The notes below the pieces were generated by a model, which worked only from the letters and a program-made list of their open reading frames with translations, made no database searches and was not told the DNA's origin. The position numbers were made by a program, and so were the translations under genes. 49,179 bases of DNA from contig NZ_LMTZ01000165.1 of assembly GCF_001456025.1 (NCBI RefSeq), positions 1-49,179 of the forward strand, written 5' to 3'. Within the stretch, counting starts at the first letter, position 1. Each line of letters opens with the position of its first letter. The stretch is from Mastigocoleus testarum BC008 (GTDB taxonomy: Bacteria > Cyanobacteriota > Cyanobacteriia > Cyanobacteriales > Nostocaceae). Shown piece after piece: positions 35,690-44,343 of this stretch.

Positions 35690-38593
35690 ATGGATTTGTT
35701 AGTAGCTTGGGGAGTAGCGCAGGCTGCAGGGTTTGTTTTTAAGCCAATTTTGCAAGAATTATCGAATATTGCTAAAGATGCGGCGAAAGATTGGACTAAG
35801 GATTTATTAAAGGGTATCCCCAGTAATGTACTAAAGCGTTTGCAAAAAGAAGAGATAGATATTGCTGTAGGTAAAGCTTTAAAGGAGTTTTTGCTACTGG
35901 TACAACAGGAATTAGAAGATACAGATCTTGAAGATGAAGAATTGAAGCAGTTTATCAAGCCGTTTAAAATATTTATTGGTAATAAAGAGATTAAAGAAAT
36001 CTTAGGAAATGCTTTTACTTACGAATGCAAAGTTTTAGATACGAAGAAGTTAGAAACTAAGTGGTATGAATTAGATTTAAAAGTATTACCAGATGAGTTT
36101 AATTGGAAACGACTTGGTAAACGCTATCTGAAAAAAGTTAAAGCTATTATCAGAGAATCACCTGAACTCAGAAACGTTCTAGATTCTCAAAACCTAGAAG
36201 TTATTAAGGATAATACTCAAGAAGTAGCCGGAATTATCCCCGATTTTGATTTAAGTCAATATCAAGAAGGGATTAGAGAACGATACGGCAAACTACAATT
36301 AGATAGTTTAGATACTAGCGGTTATGCCTATAACGAACTAAAGTTATGGCGAATGTTTATTGTGCAAAATGTTCGGGAGGTACACTCAGTTTTACCGCAG
36401 GTTTATGAAATTCCGAAAGAGCATTTGAGACGACTAAGGGAAAGTCAGCAAGCATCATCAGAAATTGAAACAGAAGATTTAGAACGCTACAAGAAAATTT
36501 ATTTTGAGCAGCCCATACGTTCTGTATTAGAAATAGTTAATAATAAACAAATTTATAAATATACAGTTCTATTAGGCGACCCTGGTTCTGGAAAATCTAC
36601 TTTATTACAATATTTAGCATTAAATTGGGCAGAATCGCCTTTAAGTAATTTAATTGACCGGTCAATCCCGTTATTGATTGAACTACGTACCTATATACGA
36701 CGACGGGATGAAAAAGAATGTAATGATTTTCTTGAGTTTTTTCATAAATGTAGTGGCGTAGTGCATCATTTAAACCAACATCAACTACAAACGTACCTCA
36801 AAAAAGGTAACGCCTTAGTGATGTTTGATGGGTTAGATGAAGTATTCGATCCTGCTAAGCGAGAAGACATTATTACTGATATTCATCGCTTCACAAATGA
36901 ATATCCTCATGTGCGGGTAATTGTTACTTCTCGCATCATTGGCTACAAACCCCAAAGACTACGGGACGCTGAGTTTAAGCATTTCATGCTGCAAGATTTA
37001 GAATCAGAACAAATTCAAGATTTTATCCATCGTTGGCACGAATTAACTTTTAATGATGAAGCAGATAAAATTAGAAAAAAAGGACGATTGCAAAAAGCAA
37101 TTGAGAATTCATCGGCGATTCAGGAATTAGCAGGAAATCCCTTACTGTTAACAATGATGGCAATTCTCAACCGCAACCAAGAATTACCAAGGGATAGAGC
37201 TGAACTTTACAATCAAGCATCGAGAGTACTACTGCATCAATGGGATGTAGAACGTACTTTAGTCGAAGATAAAAGATTAGATCCAACAAGTATAGATTGT
37301 AAAGATAAACAGGCAATGTTGCGTCGAGTTGCCTATTTTATGCAAACCAATGATAGAAGCTTAGCTGGTAACTTGATTAAAGAAAGCGATTTAGAAAAGA
37401 TTCTTAAAAATTATTTAAAAGTTATAGAAGTTGATAAAGCTAGAGTTGCTGCAAAGTTAATGATAGACCAACTCAGAACACGTAATTTTATGCTGTGTTA
37501 TCTGGGTGCAGATTACTATGCTTTTGTACATCGTACGTTTTTAGAATATTTCTGTGCTTGGGAATTTGTTTGGCAGTTTAAAGAAACTCAAACCCTGACA
37601 ATTGAGAACCTAAAAGTAGAGGTTTTTGGCAAGCATTGGATGGATGAATCTTGGCATGAAGTTTTACGATTAATTGCTGGCATGATTGATGCCAAATTTG
37701 TGGGACAAATTATTCAGTATTTGATGAGAATATATGGAGAAGAAGAGAATTTTGTCAATCTGTTTTTAGCAGCTGAGTGTTTAGTAGAAGTCCGAAATAG
37801 AAAGGTTATTATGTCTGTTGGTCAGCAGCTATTATTGGATCTTAAAAGACTAATTAATTATGGTATATACAGAGAGTTAGTCAGCCCGTGTACTGAAGAA
37901 GATAAGAATAGAATTAGAAAGATTCGCACTCAAGCAATTAAAGCAGTTACTAATACTTGGAAAGAACGCCCTGAAATCTTCATATGGCTTGAAAATCTTA
38001 CCACTACTCATGACTCTTCTGATATTCGACGTACAGCAGTACAAGAATTAGCTCGCGGTTGGAAAGATAGTCCCGAGACTTTAACGTGGCTTAAAGAACG
38101 CGCCAGCACTGATAATTATTCAGATGTGCGATGCGCAGCATTACAAGAATTAGCTTATGGATGGAAGGATCTCCCCGAAACTTTAACGTGGCTTAAACAG
38201 CGTGCGACCATTGATGATGATTCAGATGTGCGATGTGCAGCACTAAGAGAGTTAGCTCATGGTTGGAGCGATCGCCCCGAAATCTTAGATATGATCCAGC
38301 AGTGCGCTACAAATAATGATTCTGGAAGCGTAAGACGTGCAGCAGTACAGGAGTTAGCTGGTGTCTGGAAAGAACATCCCAAGACTTTAGCTATTATTAA
38401 GCAGTGCGTCACCACTGATGATAATTGGGGTGTACGGCGTGCAGCTATACAAGAATTAGCCCGTGGTTGGAAGGACTACCCTGAGACTTTAGCGATTCTT
38501 AAACAGTGCGCGATCGCTGATAATTCTAGTAGTGTGCGAGGTGCAGCAATGCAAGAATTGGCTCGTCGTTGGAATATTGTCCTGAAATTTTAG
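35690..38593 (+). CDS. NACHT-domain STAND ATPase with C-terminal HEAT-like repeats
   Basis: 967 residues. The N-terminal part (1-270) is helical and not assigned. The NACHT module starts near 295: Walker A GDPGSGKSTL, a sensor region, Walker B VMFDGLDEVFD, and VIVTSRIIGY. A winged-helix-like region with FVHRTFLEYFCAWEF follows. The C-terminus (about 765-967) is an array of six 34-residue HEAT-like units, each around VRRAAVQELARGWKDxPETL. STAND NTPases of this layout are the bacterial relatives of NLR immune receptors, and several are antiphage proteins. The last repeat stops at WNIVLKF because of a frame change: in the -1 frame CPEILAIIEQHATT continues the pattern to a stop at 38694. The true C-terminus may therefore be longer. 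Confidence 0.9.
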   Translation: MDLLVAWGVAQAAGFVFKPILQELSNIAKDAAKDWTKDLLKGIPSNVLKRLQKEEIDIAVGKALKEFLLLVQQELEDTDLEDEELKQFIKPFKIFIGNKEIKEILGNAFTYECKVLDTKKLETKWYELDLKVLPDEFNWKRLGKRYLKKVKAIIRESPELRNVLDSQNLEVIKDNTQEVAGIIPDFDLSQYQEGIRERYGKLQLDSLDTSGYAYNELKLWRMFIVQNVREVHSVLPQVYEIPKEHLRRLRESQQASSEIETEDLERYKKIYFEQPIRSVLEIVNNKQIYKYTVLLGDPGSGKSTLLQYLALNWAESPLSNLIDRSIPLLIELRTYIRRRDEKECNDFLEFFHKCSGVVHHLNQHQLQTYLKKGNALVMFDGLDEVFDPAKREDIITDIHRFTNEYPHVRVIVTSRIIGYKPQRLRDAEFKHFMLQDLESEQIQDFIHRWHELTFNDEADKIRKKGRLQKAIENSSAIQELAGNPLLLTMMAILNRNQELPRDRAELYNQASRVLLHQWDVERTLVEDKRLDPTSIDCKDKQAMLRRVAYFMQTNDRSLAGNLIKESDLEKILKNYLKVIEVDKARVAAKLMIDQLRTRNFMLCYLGADYYAFVHRTFLEYFCAWEFVWQFKETQTLTIENLKVEVFGKHWMDESWHEVLRLIAGMIDAKFVGQIIQYLMRIYGEEENFVNLFLAAECLVEVRNRKVIMSVGQQLLLDLKRLINYGIYRELVSPCTEEDKNRIRKIRTQAIKAVTNTWKERPEIFIWLENLTTTHDSSDIRRTAVQELARGWKDSPETLTWLKERASTDNYSDVRCAALQELAYGWKDLPETLTWLKQRATIDDDSDVRCAALRELAHGWSDRPEILDMIQQCATNNDSGSVRRAAVQELAGVWKEHPKTLAIIKQCVTTDDNWGVRRAAIQELARGWKDYPETLAILKQCAIADNSSSVRGAAMQELARRWNIVLKF

Positions 38594-39161
38594 CTATTAT
38601 TGAGCAGCACGCTACTACTGTCAAAGCGATAAATTGTAGCAATTGTAAAAATTTAAATATTTTTCCGCTCAGTAGTCAAATTCAAATTAACTAATTGCTG
38701 CGAATTTATTTAGCCCAACACGCCTTGGATTAAAATCCCAGGCTTATAGATAAAGTCTGATAAATCAGACTAGGTAAGGGTTTATGTCCTGCGGACACGC
38801 TATGCTAAGAGTGCGTTTTAAGGTACTTAGTATATGAGCCTGGAAATTTATGATGCTGTTGGCGAATTAAAAAGGGGTCTGACCCATCAGTTCTAAATTG
38901 TATTAATTTTCTGGATTTCAGTCCCTTGGAACTGACTTAGGATTTTAGCCCACAATTTATTACAGGACATAAAAACAACGCAATATTAATGTTTTGAGGG
39001 CGAGGGGTTTAACCCTGTGAGAATTGACCAACAGCATCATTTATTTCAAGGTAGAATTTTGGATTTAATGATAATTTATTTCAAAACGAGAATTCGAACT
39101 CAATGAGGTTGTTGCAAGTTGCTAGATTTAAGAAAAAAATATAGCTAATTCCCACTAATCC
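38594..39161. repeat. Intergenic region with dispersed palindromes
   Basis: The first 100 bases carry the out-of-frame continuation of the NACHT gene to 38694. Beyond that are hairpins typical of dispersed elements: CCTTGGATT with AATCCCAGG (38723-38742), AGTCTGAT with ATCAGACT (38754-38771), TGTCC with GGACA near 38790, and GGGGTCTGACCC near 38875. None has a T run. No gene was seen. Confidence 0.55.
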
Positions 39162-41525
39162 CTAATCGCCAATACCCTTTATCTCCGACGCAACAACTTG
39201 AATCGCTGACAAGGGAACCGCAGCAAAATACTGTTGCTGAAACTGTTCTTCCTTAATCGCAGCCAAAAACTGATTAATTGCTGTTTCCAAATCCTGGGAT
39301 TTAGTAGATAATTTTTGCTCAAACTGCAAATTCCTGTCTTGTCTTTGAAGAGAAAAACCTAACAAACGTAAAGCTTTCAAACCTAACTGCAAAGAATAAT
39401 CACCAATATCTAGTTTTTCCAAAAGTTGGATCCGAGTCACTGTTTCACGGGTACGACTGAGATATTTTGCAATTCCAACTAAGGTTAACCAAATTTGACT
39501 CGGCGATTGAAATTGAGGTTTTGACCATGCGATCGCTAGTGGTTGTCCTGCGTGGAGCGATCGCCGCAACCAAGCGCGTAGGTCATCCCAACTTCTGGGA
39601 CATTTTTCTACTACTAGGGTTTTAGTAAGAATTTCATCTTCTTGCTTTTGAAGTTCTGCTATTTCAGGATTTCGCCAGTCAATTATCGATGTGCGCTGTT
39701 GAATATTAAAAGCAGAGTCAAGCGCAGGACGAACCGCAAGCAATCTGACTTCATAACGTCTCTTATAGGTGTTGTAATCAAGTTCGACTAAACAATCACA
39801 ACGTCCCGGAGGAATTTCATCTTTATAATGTCCCCACCACACACCAGGGAAGGGTTTATTTGTGGATTCGTCTTTGAGATTAAATTCACTTTTGATGTAT
39901 TGTACTTTCTTTCCCCGCGAATCTTGTTGATTGCGATGCCAAGTATTTTCAAACCAGCAGTTTTGAATTAGGAGTTTAGGGACGGGGTTTCCCATTCCGC
40001 AAGGTTCAATTAATTTCAACTCGAAAAATAATTCTTTACCTAAGTCTGCGACGTTAACTGTTAAATCTACTTCTATGGTAGGGGTGAGGACAGTACCCGC
40101 TAAAGTCTGACGCAACTGTTGGTTAATTGCTTCGGTAAATAAAGGAATATTTTCTACTGCTAAACTCAAACCTGCAGCAAAGGGATGTCCGCCAAAACGA
40201 TGCAATAAGTGGGCTTGGTCTTTTACTAGTTTGTATAAATCTACCCCATTGATTGAGCGGGCAGAACCACGGGCGAAAACTTGTGAATCATCGTTTTCTT
40301 CTGAAGATGTTGGAGCTTCTGTACTCAACAAAATAGTCGGACGACCTGTTTCCTGTGCTACTTGTCCGGCGACTAAACCCAAGACACCCACAGCCCATTG
40401 GGGGTCGGACAAAACAATCACGCTGGTAGTTGATAAATCTAATTGATTTAGTTTTTGAGTTACTTGGTTCGCAACGTCTTTTTGCAGGGACTTACGGCGA
40501 GTATTAGCTAACTCTGTGAATTCGGCTAACTCTTGAACTCGATCGCGATCGCGACTTGTGAGTAATTCCACGCAAAAAGATGCATCGCCTTGAATTCTAC
40601 TCACAGCATTAATTCGCGGACCCAAACCGAAAGAAATATCTGTGGGGCGATCGCCATTTCTTTGACAAAGTTCTAATAATCTTCCTACGCCCGGTCTGCG
40701 TCTGGTTTCTGGAGTCAGTTTAAAATCCTGCTGCAGCTTGTTAATTCCCACTTGAGCCAGATAGCGACAATCTCCACTCAACTGTACTAAGTCTGCGATT
40801 AAACCCACAGCAACTAAATCTAATAAGTCGGATAGTGGGTGTTGAGGCTCTTGAGGTAAGGTTTGGTAAAGTGCTTCTACCAGTTTGTAAGCTACTGCAA
40901 CCCCGGAAAGATGGTAAAGTGGGTGTTCCTCAGGTAAATATCGGGGATTAATAATTGCTTTTACTGGAGGACGTTCCGGAGGTAAGGTGTGATGGTCAGT
41001 AACTATAACATCTATACCTAATTGATTTGCATAAGTAATTTCACTAATATTAGTGCTGCCAGTATCACAGGTAATAATTAACTGACAACCTTGCTCAAAA
41101 ACTCGATCTATTCCCGCAATATTTAAACCGTGGGATTCCGTAAACCGATTGGGAATGTAGTAAATCAACTGGGTATGTTTGCAAAAAAACTCTCCCAAAC
41201 CATCCCATAAAACAGCAGTGGAAGTAATACCGTCAGCGTCGAAATCTCCCCAAATACAAATTTTTTCCTTAACTTCCCATGCTTTTTTTAAGCGTTCCAT
41301 CGCCAGTTCCATTTCCTGTGCAAAAGCAAATGGACTCGCAGGTTTATAATTTGGGATTTTAACGAAAGCTTCCAACTGAGCAAGTTCGCGAATTCCTCTT
41401 TGCCATAATAACTGGGCTGCAAACTTCCCATCACTAGCAGATAAATACTGTTTTACAGCTGTTTGGAACCACTCCGGTAATCTTTCTGTTGGTTTTAAAA
41501 TCCACTGTTGCTGTTGTTCGAGCAT
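39162..41525 (-). CDS. recJ: Single-stranded-DNA-specific exonuclease RecJ
   Basis: 787 residues. RecJ degrades single-stranded DNA 5' to 3' in recombination and repair. The DHH-family motifs are present: DFDADGITS (94-102), TCDTGSTNI, DHH (177-179, VIVTDHHTLP), then the DHHA1-type domain with RFGGHPFAAGLSL. An OB-like region follows (GMGNPVPKLLIQN). The C-terminal 200 residues are an extension common in cyanobacterial RecJ and end in a helical region. The start ATG at 41525 gives MLEQQQQWILKP, which is standard. The GNAT gene ends only 14 bp upstream on the same strand, so the two are probably co-transcribed. Confidence 0.95.
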   Translation of the reverse strand: MLEQQQQWILKPTERLPEWFQTAVKQYLSASDGKFAAQLLWQRGIRELAQLEAFVKIPNYKPASPFAFAQEMELAMERLKKAWEVKEKICIWGDFDADGITSTAVLWDGLGEFFCKHTQLIYYIPNRFTESHGLNIAGIDRVFEQGCQLIITCDTGSTNISEITYANQLGIDVIVTDHHTLPPERPPVKAIINPRYLPEEHPLYHLSGVAVAYKLVEALYQTLPQEPQHPLSDLLDLVAVGLIADLVQLSGDCRYLAQVGINKLQQDFKLTPETRRRPGVGRLLELCQRNGDRPTDISFGLGPRINAVSRIQGDASFCVELLTSRDRDRVQELAEFTELANTRRKSLQKDVANQVTQKLNQLDLSTTSVIVLSDPQWAVGVLGLVAGQVAQETGRPTILLSTEAPTSSEENDDSQVFARGSARSINGVDLYKLVKDQAHLLHRFGGHPFAAGLSLAVENIPLFTEAINQQLRQTLAGTVLTPTIEVDLTVNVADLGKELFFELKLIEPCGMGNPVPKLLIQNCWFENTWHRNQQDSRGKKVQYIKSEFNLKDESTNKPFPGVWWGHYKDEIPPGRCDCLVELDYNTYKRRYEVRLLAVRPALDSAFNIQQRTSIIDWRNPEIAELQKQEDEILTKTLVVEKCPRSWDDLRAWLRRSLHAGQPLAIAWSKPQFQSPSQIWLTLVGIAKYLSRTRETVTRIQLLEKLDIGDYSLQLGLKALRLLGFSLQRQDRNLQFEQKLSTKSQDLETAINQFLAAIKEEQFQQQYFAAVPLSAIQVVASEIKGIGD

Positions 41526-41539
41526 GACAATAAAGAGAA

Positions 41540-42163
41540 TTATTCCTCAATTGTAGGATTTTCATTTCCAATCACAGGAATCGAAACTTCACCAGTAATT
41601 GTATCCGCTTTGCGGCTACGAACAGGACGCGATCGCTTATAACCTGCACGTTCGGCTTTTTGATGTTCATATTCTATAAGTTTGCTGTAGAATTCATGCT
41701 TGCCTAAATTCATTGATAAGACAATATGTTGGCGAACATCACCAAAACCTTTACGCTTAAAAAACTTCACCGCAGGTGTATTCGCTGGGTCGGTATCTAC
41801 CAACATAAATCTTGCCCCATCTTCAATCATCCGGGCAATAATTCGATCGACTAACTTGTCTGCAACTTTCCGACGTTGAAACTTGGGACTAACTCCCAAC
41901 CACAAAATATATCCGTAAGTCCAGGAAGCCTTAGTAATAATCGTTCCTAAAACAAATCCTGCTAGTTGTTCGTCAATTTCAGCAACTAAACAATATTCTG
42001 GATCCGTATTGTAAAGTCCAATTACTTCCCACTCATCCCAAGTTCGATATAAATAAGGATATAGATCGCTAGTAAATAATTCTTCACCCAAATGAAAAAC
42101 TGGGGCGATGTCATCAATACCTAACTCGCGCACATAAACCGCATTAATTTGCTCAAAACTCAT
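41540..42163 (-). CDS. GNAT-family N-acetyltransferase
   Basis: 207 residues. The GNAT core runs from about 10 to 155, with the acetyl-CoA-binding segment WLGVSPKFQRRKVADKLVDR (an R/Q-x-x-G/K-type pyrophosphate loop) and VDTDPANTPAVKFFKRKGF. The final 50 residues are basic (KRSRPVRSRK) and probably disordered or nucleic-acid binding. The layout is like RimI-type protein acetyltransferases, but the substrate is unknown. It lies directly upstream of recJ with a 14-bp gap. ATG at 42163 is preceded by a weak ribosome site. Confidence 0.88.
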   Translation of the reverse strand: MSFEQINAVYVRELGIDDIAPVFHLGEELFTSDLYPYLYRTWDEWEVIGLYNTDPEYCLVAEIDEQLAGFVLGTIITKASWTYGYILWLGVSPKFQRRKVADKLVDRIIARMIEDGARFMLVDTDPANTPAVKFFKRKGFGDVRQHIVLSMNLGKHEFYSKLIEYEHQKAERAGYKRSRPVRSRKADTITGEVSIPVIGNENPTIEE

Positions 42164-42487
42164 AAAATGATTTAATAAAATATCTACCCCTCAGGTATTT
42201 TTACTCAAAAACCCTGAATTGGCAGTACTAAAAACCCAAGAATATTTGATTCAAAGAGATACTTCTTCAATTGTAGCGAGATTTGCTAAAGTCGTATCTG
42301 CGTGCTTTCAATTTTTCAGTTTCTGAAACAGAATTTCGCACGCAGCCATTAGTTAGAAACCTATCTCAGCAAGCCGAATCTATGAACGAAGAATGCTCAC
42401 GCCTTTCAGACTGAGGAGTGTCAAAAAATTTGTGTCCCCAATTCTAGATAACCGGGGTTTTGGTCGCCTTCCTATAGTGGAGATGTA
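42164..42487. other. Intergenic region, nothing recognised
   Basis: 324 bases between the GNAT gene and the EF-hand gene, both on the minus strand. It presumably holds the promoter of the GNAT-recJ pair. A short palindrome GTTTCTGAAAC occurs near 42320. No open frame or RNA gene was seen. Confidence 0.4.
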
Positions 42488-43747
42488 CTAATTGAACCAA
42501 GCCGCAAACTGGAAAAACTGTCCTCGGAAAACCTGTAATAATCTTTGCCAAACACTCGCATCTGTTTGTTTGCCAAACTGTAAATAAGGAGCAGCAGCAG
42601 TTCCCTGCACCCACAATACTAAATCAAATTTACGGGGCTCAGTAAAAGCTTTATTTAAATTAACCCCACGAACTTCACGCTTTCTCCAGAATGGGATTAA
42701 CTTTTTACCTGCAAGCAGATTGTCAGCTTCATCAAGAAAACTCAACCAGCTATCAATCATTGGTTGAGTAACTACAGCATTGGGAATAACTGCTTTCTGT
42801 TTGGGGTTGGGTAACCATTCGCGATCGTTATCAGTTTCAGCTAAAATCAATTTCCAGGATTGGCGACTTAAAGCTGTCACTGTTTGCAAGTTTCGTAAAG
42901 CAGCAGTCAAGCGCTCTGGTTCTACAACGGGAAAATTAATTAAGTGAATCAATGCGACGAAGTCACTGATATTAGCAATACTAAAGCCAAATGCTTGCCT
43001 TTCACTAGTCAAAAATGGGTAAGGAATTTGTGGTTTAGCAAACAATAAATGAGCAGTAGAGTCAAATAATTTACTTGTATCGTGAGCTAGAACAAACTGA
43101 ACCATTGCAGACAGCAAATTACAATATCCTTTGAGCCAAACTACATCTCCTGCATCAAATGCGATCGCAAAATTTCGTGCAGTTGTTTCTGTTGCTCGTA
43201 TTCCTGTAAGTAAACTAAAGGTTTTCCAAAAAGATTCATTTGCTTCCAACTTTCCATCAGCATTGAAATCCATTCGTGTTAGACCAATGCGTAACGGTAG
43301 TTTAACTTGATCGTCTTTAATTGGTTCCAGAGTATTTTTGACTTTATCTAGATCGTTGAGTAAGTTTTGCAGAATATTTCGAGTATCTTGGTAAGCAACT
43401 GGCTGTGGTTGAGGATTGGCAGGAACTGGAAGACGTAAAATTGGAAAGAATTGGGTGACAGCATTTTGTTGTAAACCATAACGGTACAGAGACTGCATTA
43501 ATCTTTCAGTTCCACCCATCAGTTGTACTACTCCCAATCCAAAGCGTGTATTATCATCGTTTGGATTTTCAGAGAGCTTAGTAAGAAGAGCTGCTTCTCC
43601 CTGTTGAAATTTAGCCGTTGTTAAATATTGCTCAATGGAGGATAAGGAAGTTGGTGTTGCTGATTTAACTAATGGTACAAATGGAAATACAAAGGTAATT
43701 ATCAGTAATAAAGAACATATAAACAGGCGTATAAATTTTTGTTTCAT
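42488..43747 (-). CDS. Secreted or membrane-anchored helical protein with one EF-hand-like loop
   Basis: 419 residues. The N-terminus has a clear signal or anchor segment (FIRLFICSLLLIITFVFPFVP) ending near VKSATPTS. A short helical-repeat-like part follows (FQQGEAALLTKLSENPNDD). A canonical 12-residue EF-hand loop occurs at 160-171, DFNADGKLEANE, with Asp, Asn, Asp and Glu at the calcium-coordinating positions. The remaining sequence is mainly helical, with no known family that I can name. A single EF-hand loop is fairly common in secreted cyanobacterial proteins and may bind calcium for folding. It lies 44 bp downstream of folB, so it is likely co-transcribed with it, though no functional link is apparent. 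Confidence 0.72.
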   Translation of the reverse strand: MKQKFIRLFICSLLLIITFVFPFVPLVKSATPTSLSSIEQYLTTAKFQQGEAALLTKLSENPNDDNTRFGLGVVQLMGGTERLMQSLYRYGLQQNAVTQFFPILRLPVPANPQPQPVAYQDTRNILQNLLNDLDKVKNTLEPIKDDQVKLPLRIGLTRMDFNADGKLEANESFWKTFSLLTGIRATETTARNFAIAFDAGDVVWLKGYCNLLSAMVQFVLAHDTSKLFDSTAHLLFAKPQIPYPFLTSERQAFGFSIANISDFVALIHLINFPVVEPERLTAALRNLQTVTALSRQSWKLILAETDNDREWLPNPKQKAVIPNAVVTQPMIDSWLSFLDEADNLLAGKKLIPFWRKREVRGVNLNKAFTEPRKFDLVLWVQGTAAAPYLQFGKQTDASVWQRLLQVFRGQFFQFAAWFN

Positions 43748-43791
43748 TAATTTTGGTAGCTAAAAGTAACTTTTACTGTAAGACCGGCGAA

Positions 43792-44163
43792 TTAATTACT
43801 AACTGACCTGCTTCTAGTAACTTCGATACTAATTTTGCCCCCAAAATCAGGGATAGGTGCTGCTACCTTAGTTAAAGTGACTTCGACCTTTGTTAGGCGA
43901 TCGCTCTGCTGGAGAATGGAATCAGCTATCGTTACTGCTAACTTTTCAACTAGAGCAAATTTGGATGTTTTAATCAGATGCTTTATTAAATCAATTACGC
44001 TTCGGTAATCTAGAGTATCTTTAATATCGTCAGTACTAGCAGCAGTTGAAATATCTAAATAAAGACTAGTGTTGACTTCAAACCATTGTCCCAATACCTG
44101 TTCTTCTGGTAAAAACCCAGTGTATCCATAAGCGCGGATTTCTTTTAAATGAATGCAGTCCAT
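43792..44163 (-). CDS. folB: Dihydroneopterin aldolase
   Basis: 123 residues, the normal length. It converts 7,8-dihydroneopterin to 6-hydroxymethyl-7,8-dihydropterin and glycolaldehyde in folate synthesis. Landmarks are MDCIHLKEIRAYGYTGFLPEEQ at the start, the segment DTLDYRSVIDLIKH, the EKLAVTIAD helix with the conserved Glu, and the C-terminal VTLTKVAAPIPDFGG, which includes the catalytic Lys. It forms a homo-octamer in the cytoplasm. It is divergent from menD with 180 bp between starts, and leads the EF-hand gene. Confidence 0.95.
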   Translation of the reverse strand: MDCIHLKEIRAYGYTGFLPEEQVLGQWFEVNTSLYLDISTAASTDDIKDTLDYRSVIDLIKHLIKTSKFALVEKLAVTIADSILQQSDRLTKVEVTLTKVAAPIPDFGGKISIEVTRSRSVSN

Positions 44164-44343
44164 TTTAGTTTGTGAGTTGTTTTTAATTAATATAGGACTA
44201 AAAAACCAAGATTTTGAACTGAACAGCGTGGGGTCTGGAGTCTGAACACTATTAATATTTCCTTGCTCCCTTTTATGCCAAAATATAACCTTCCAATAAC
44301 CTGTACGCTTCTACATAGATAATTTTTTGTTAAAAGTAACTTG

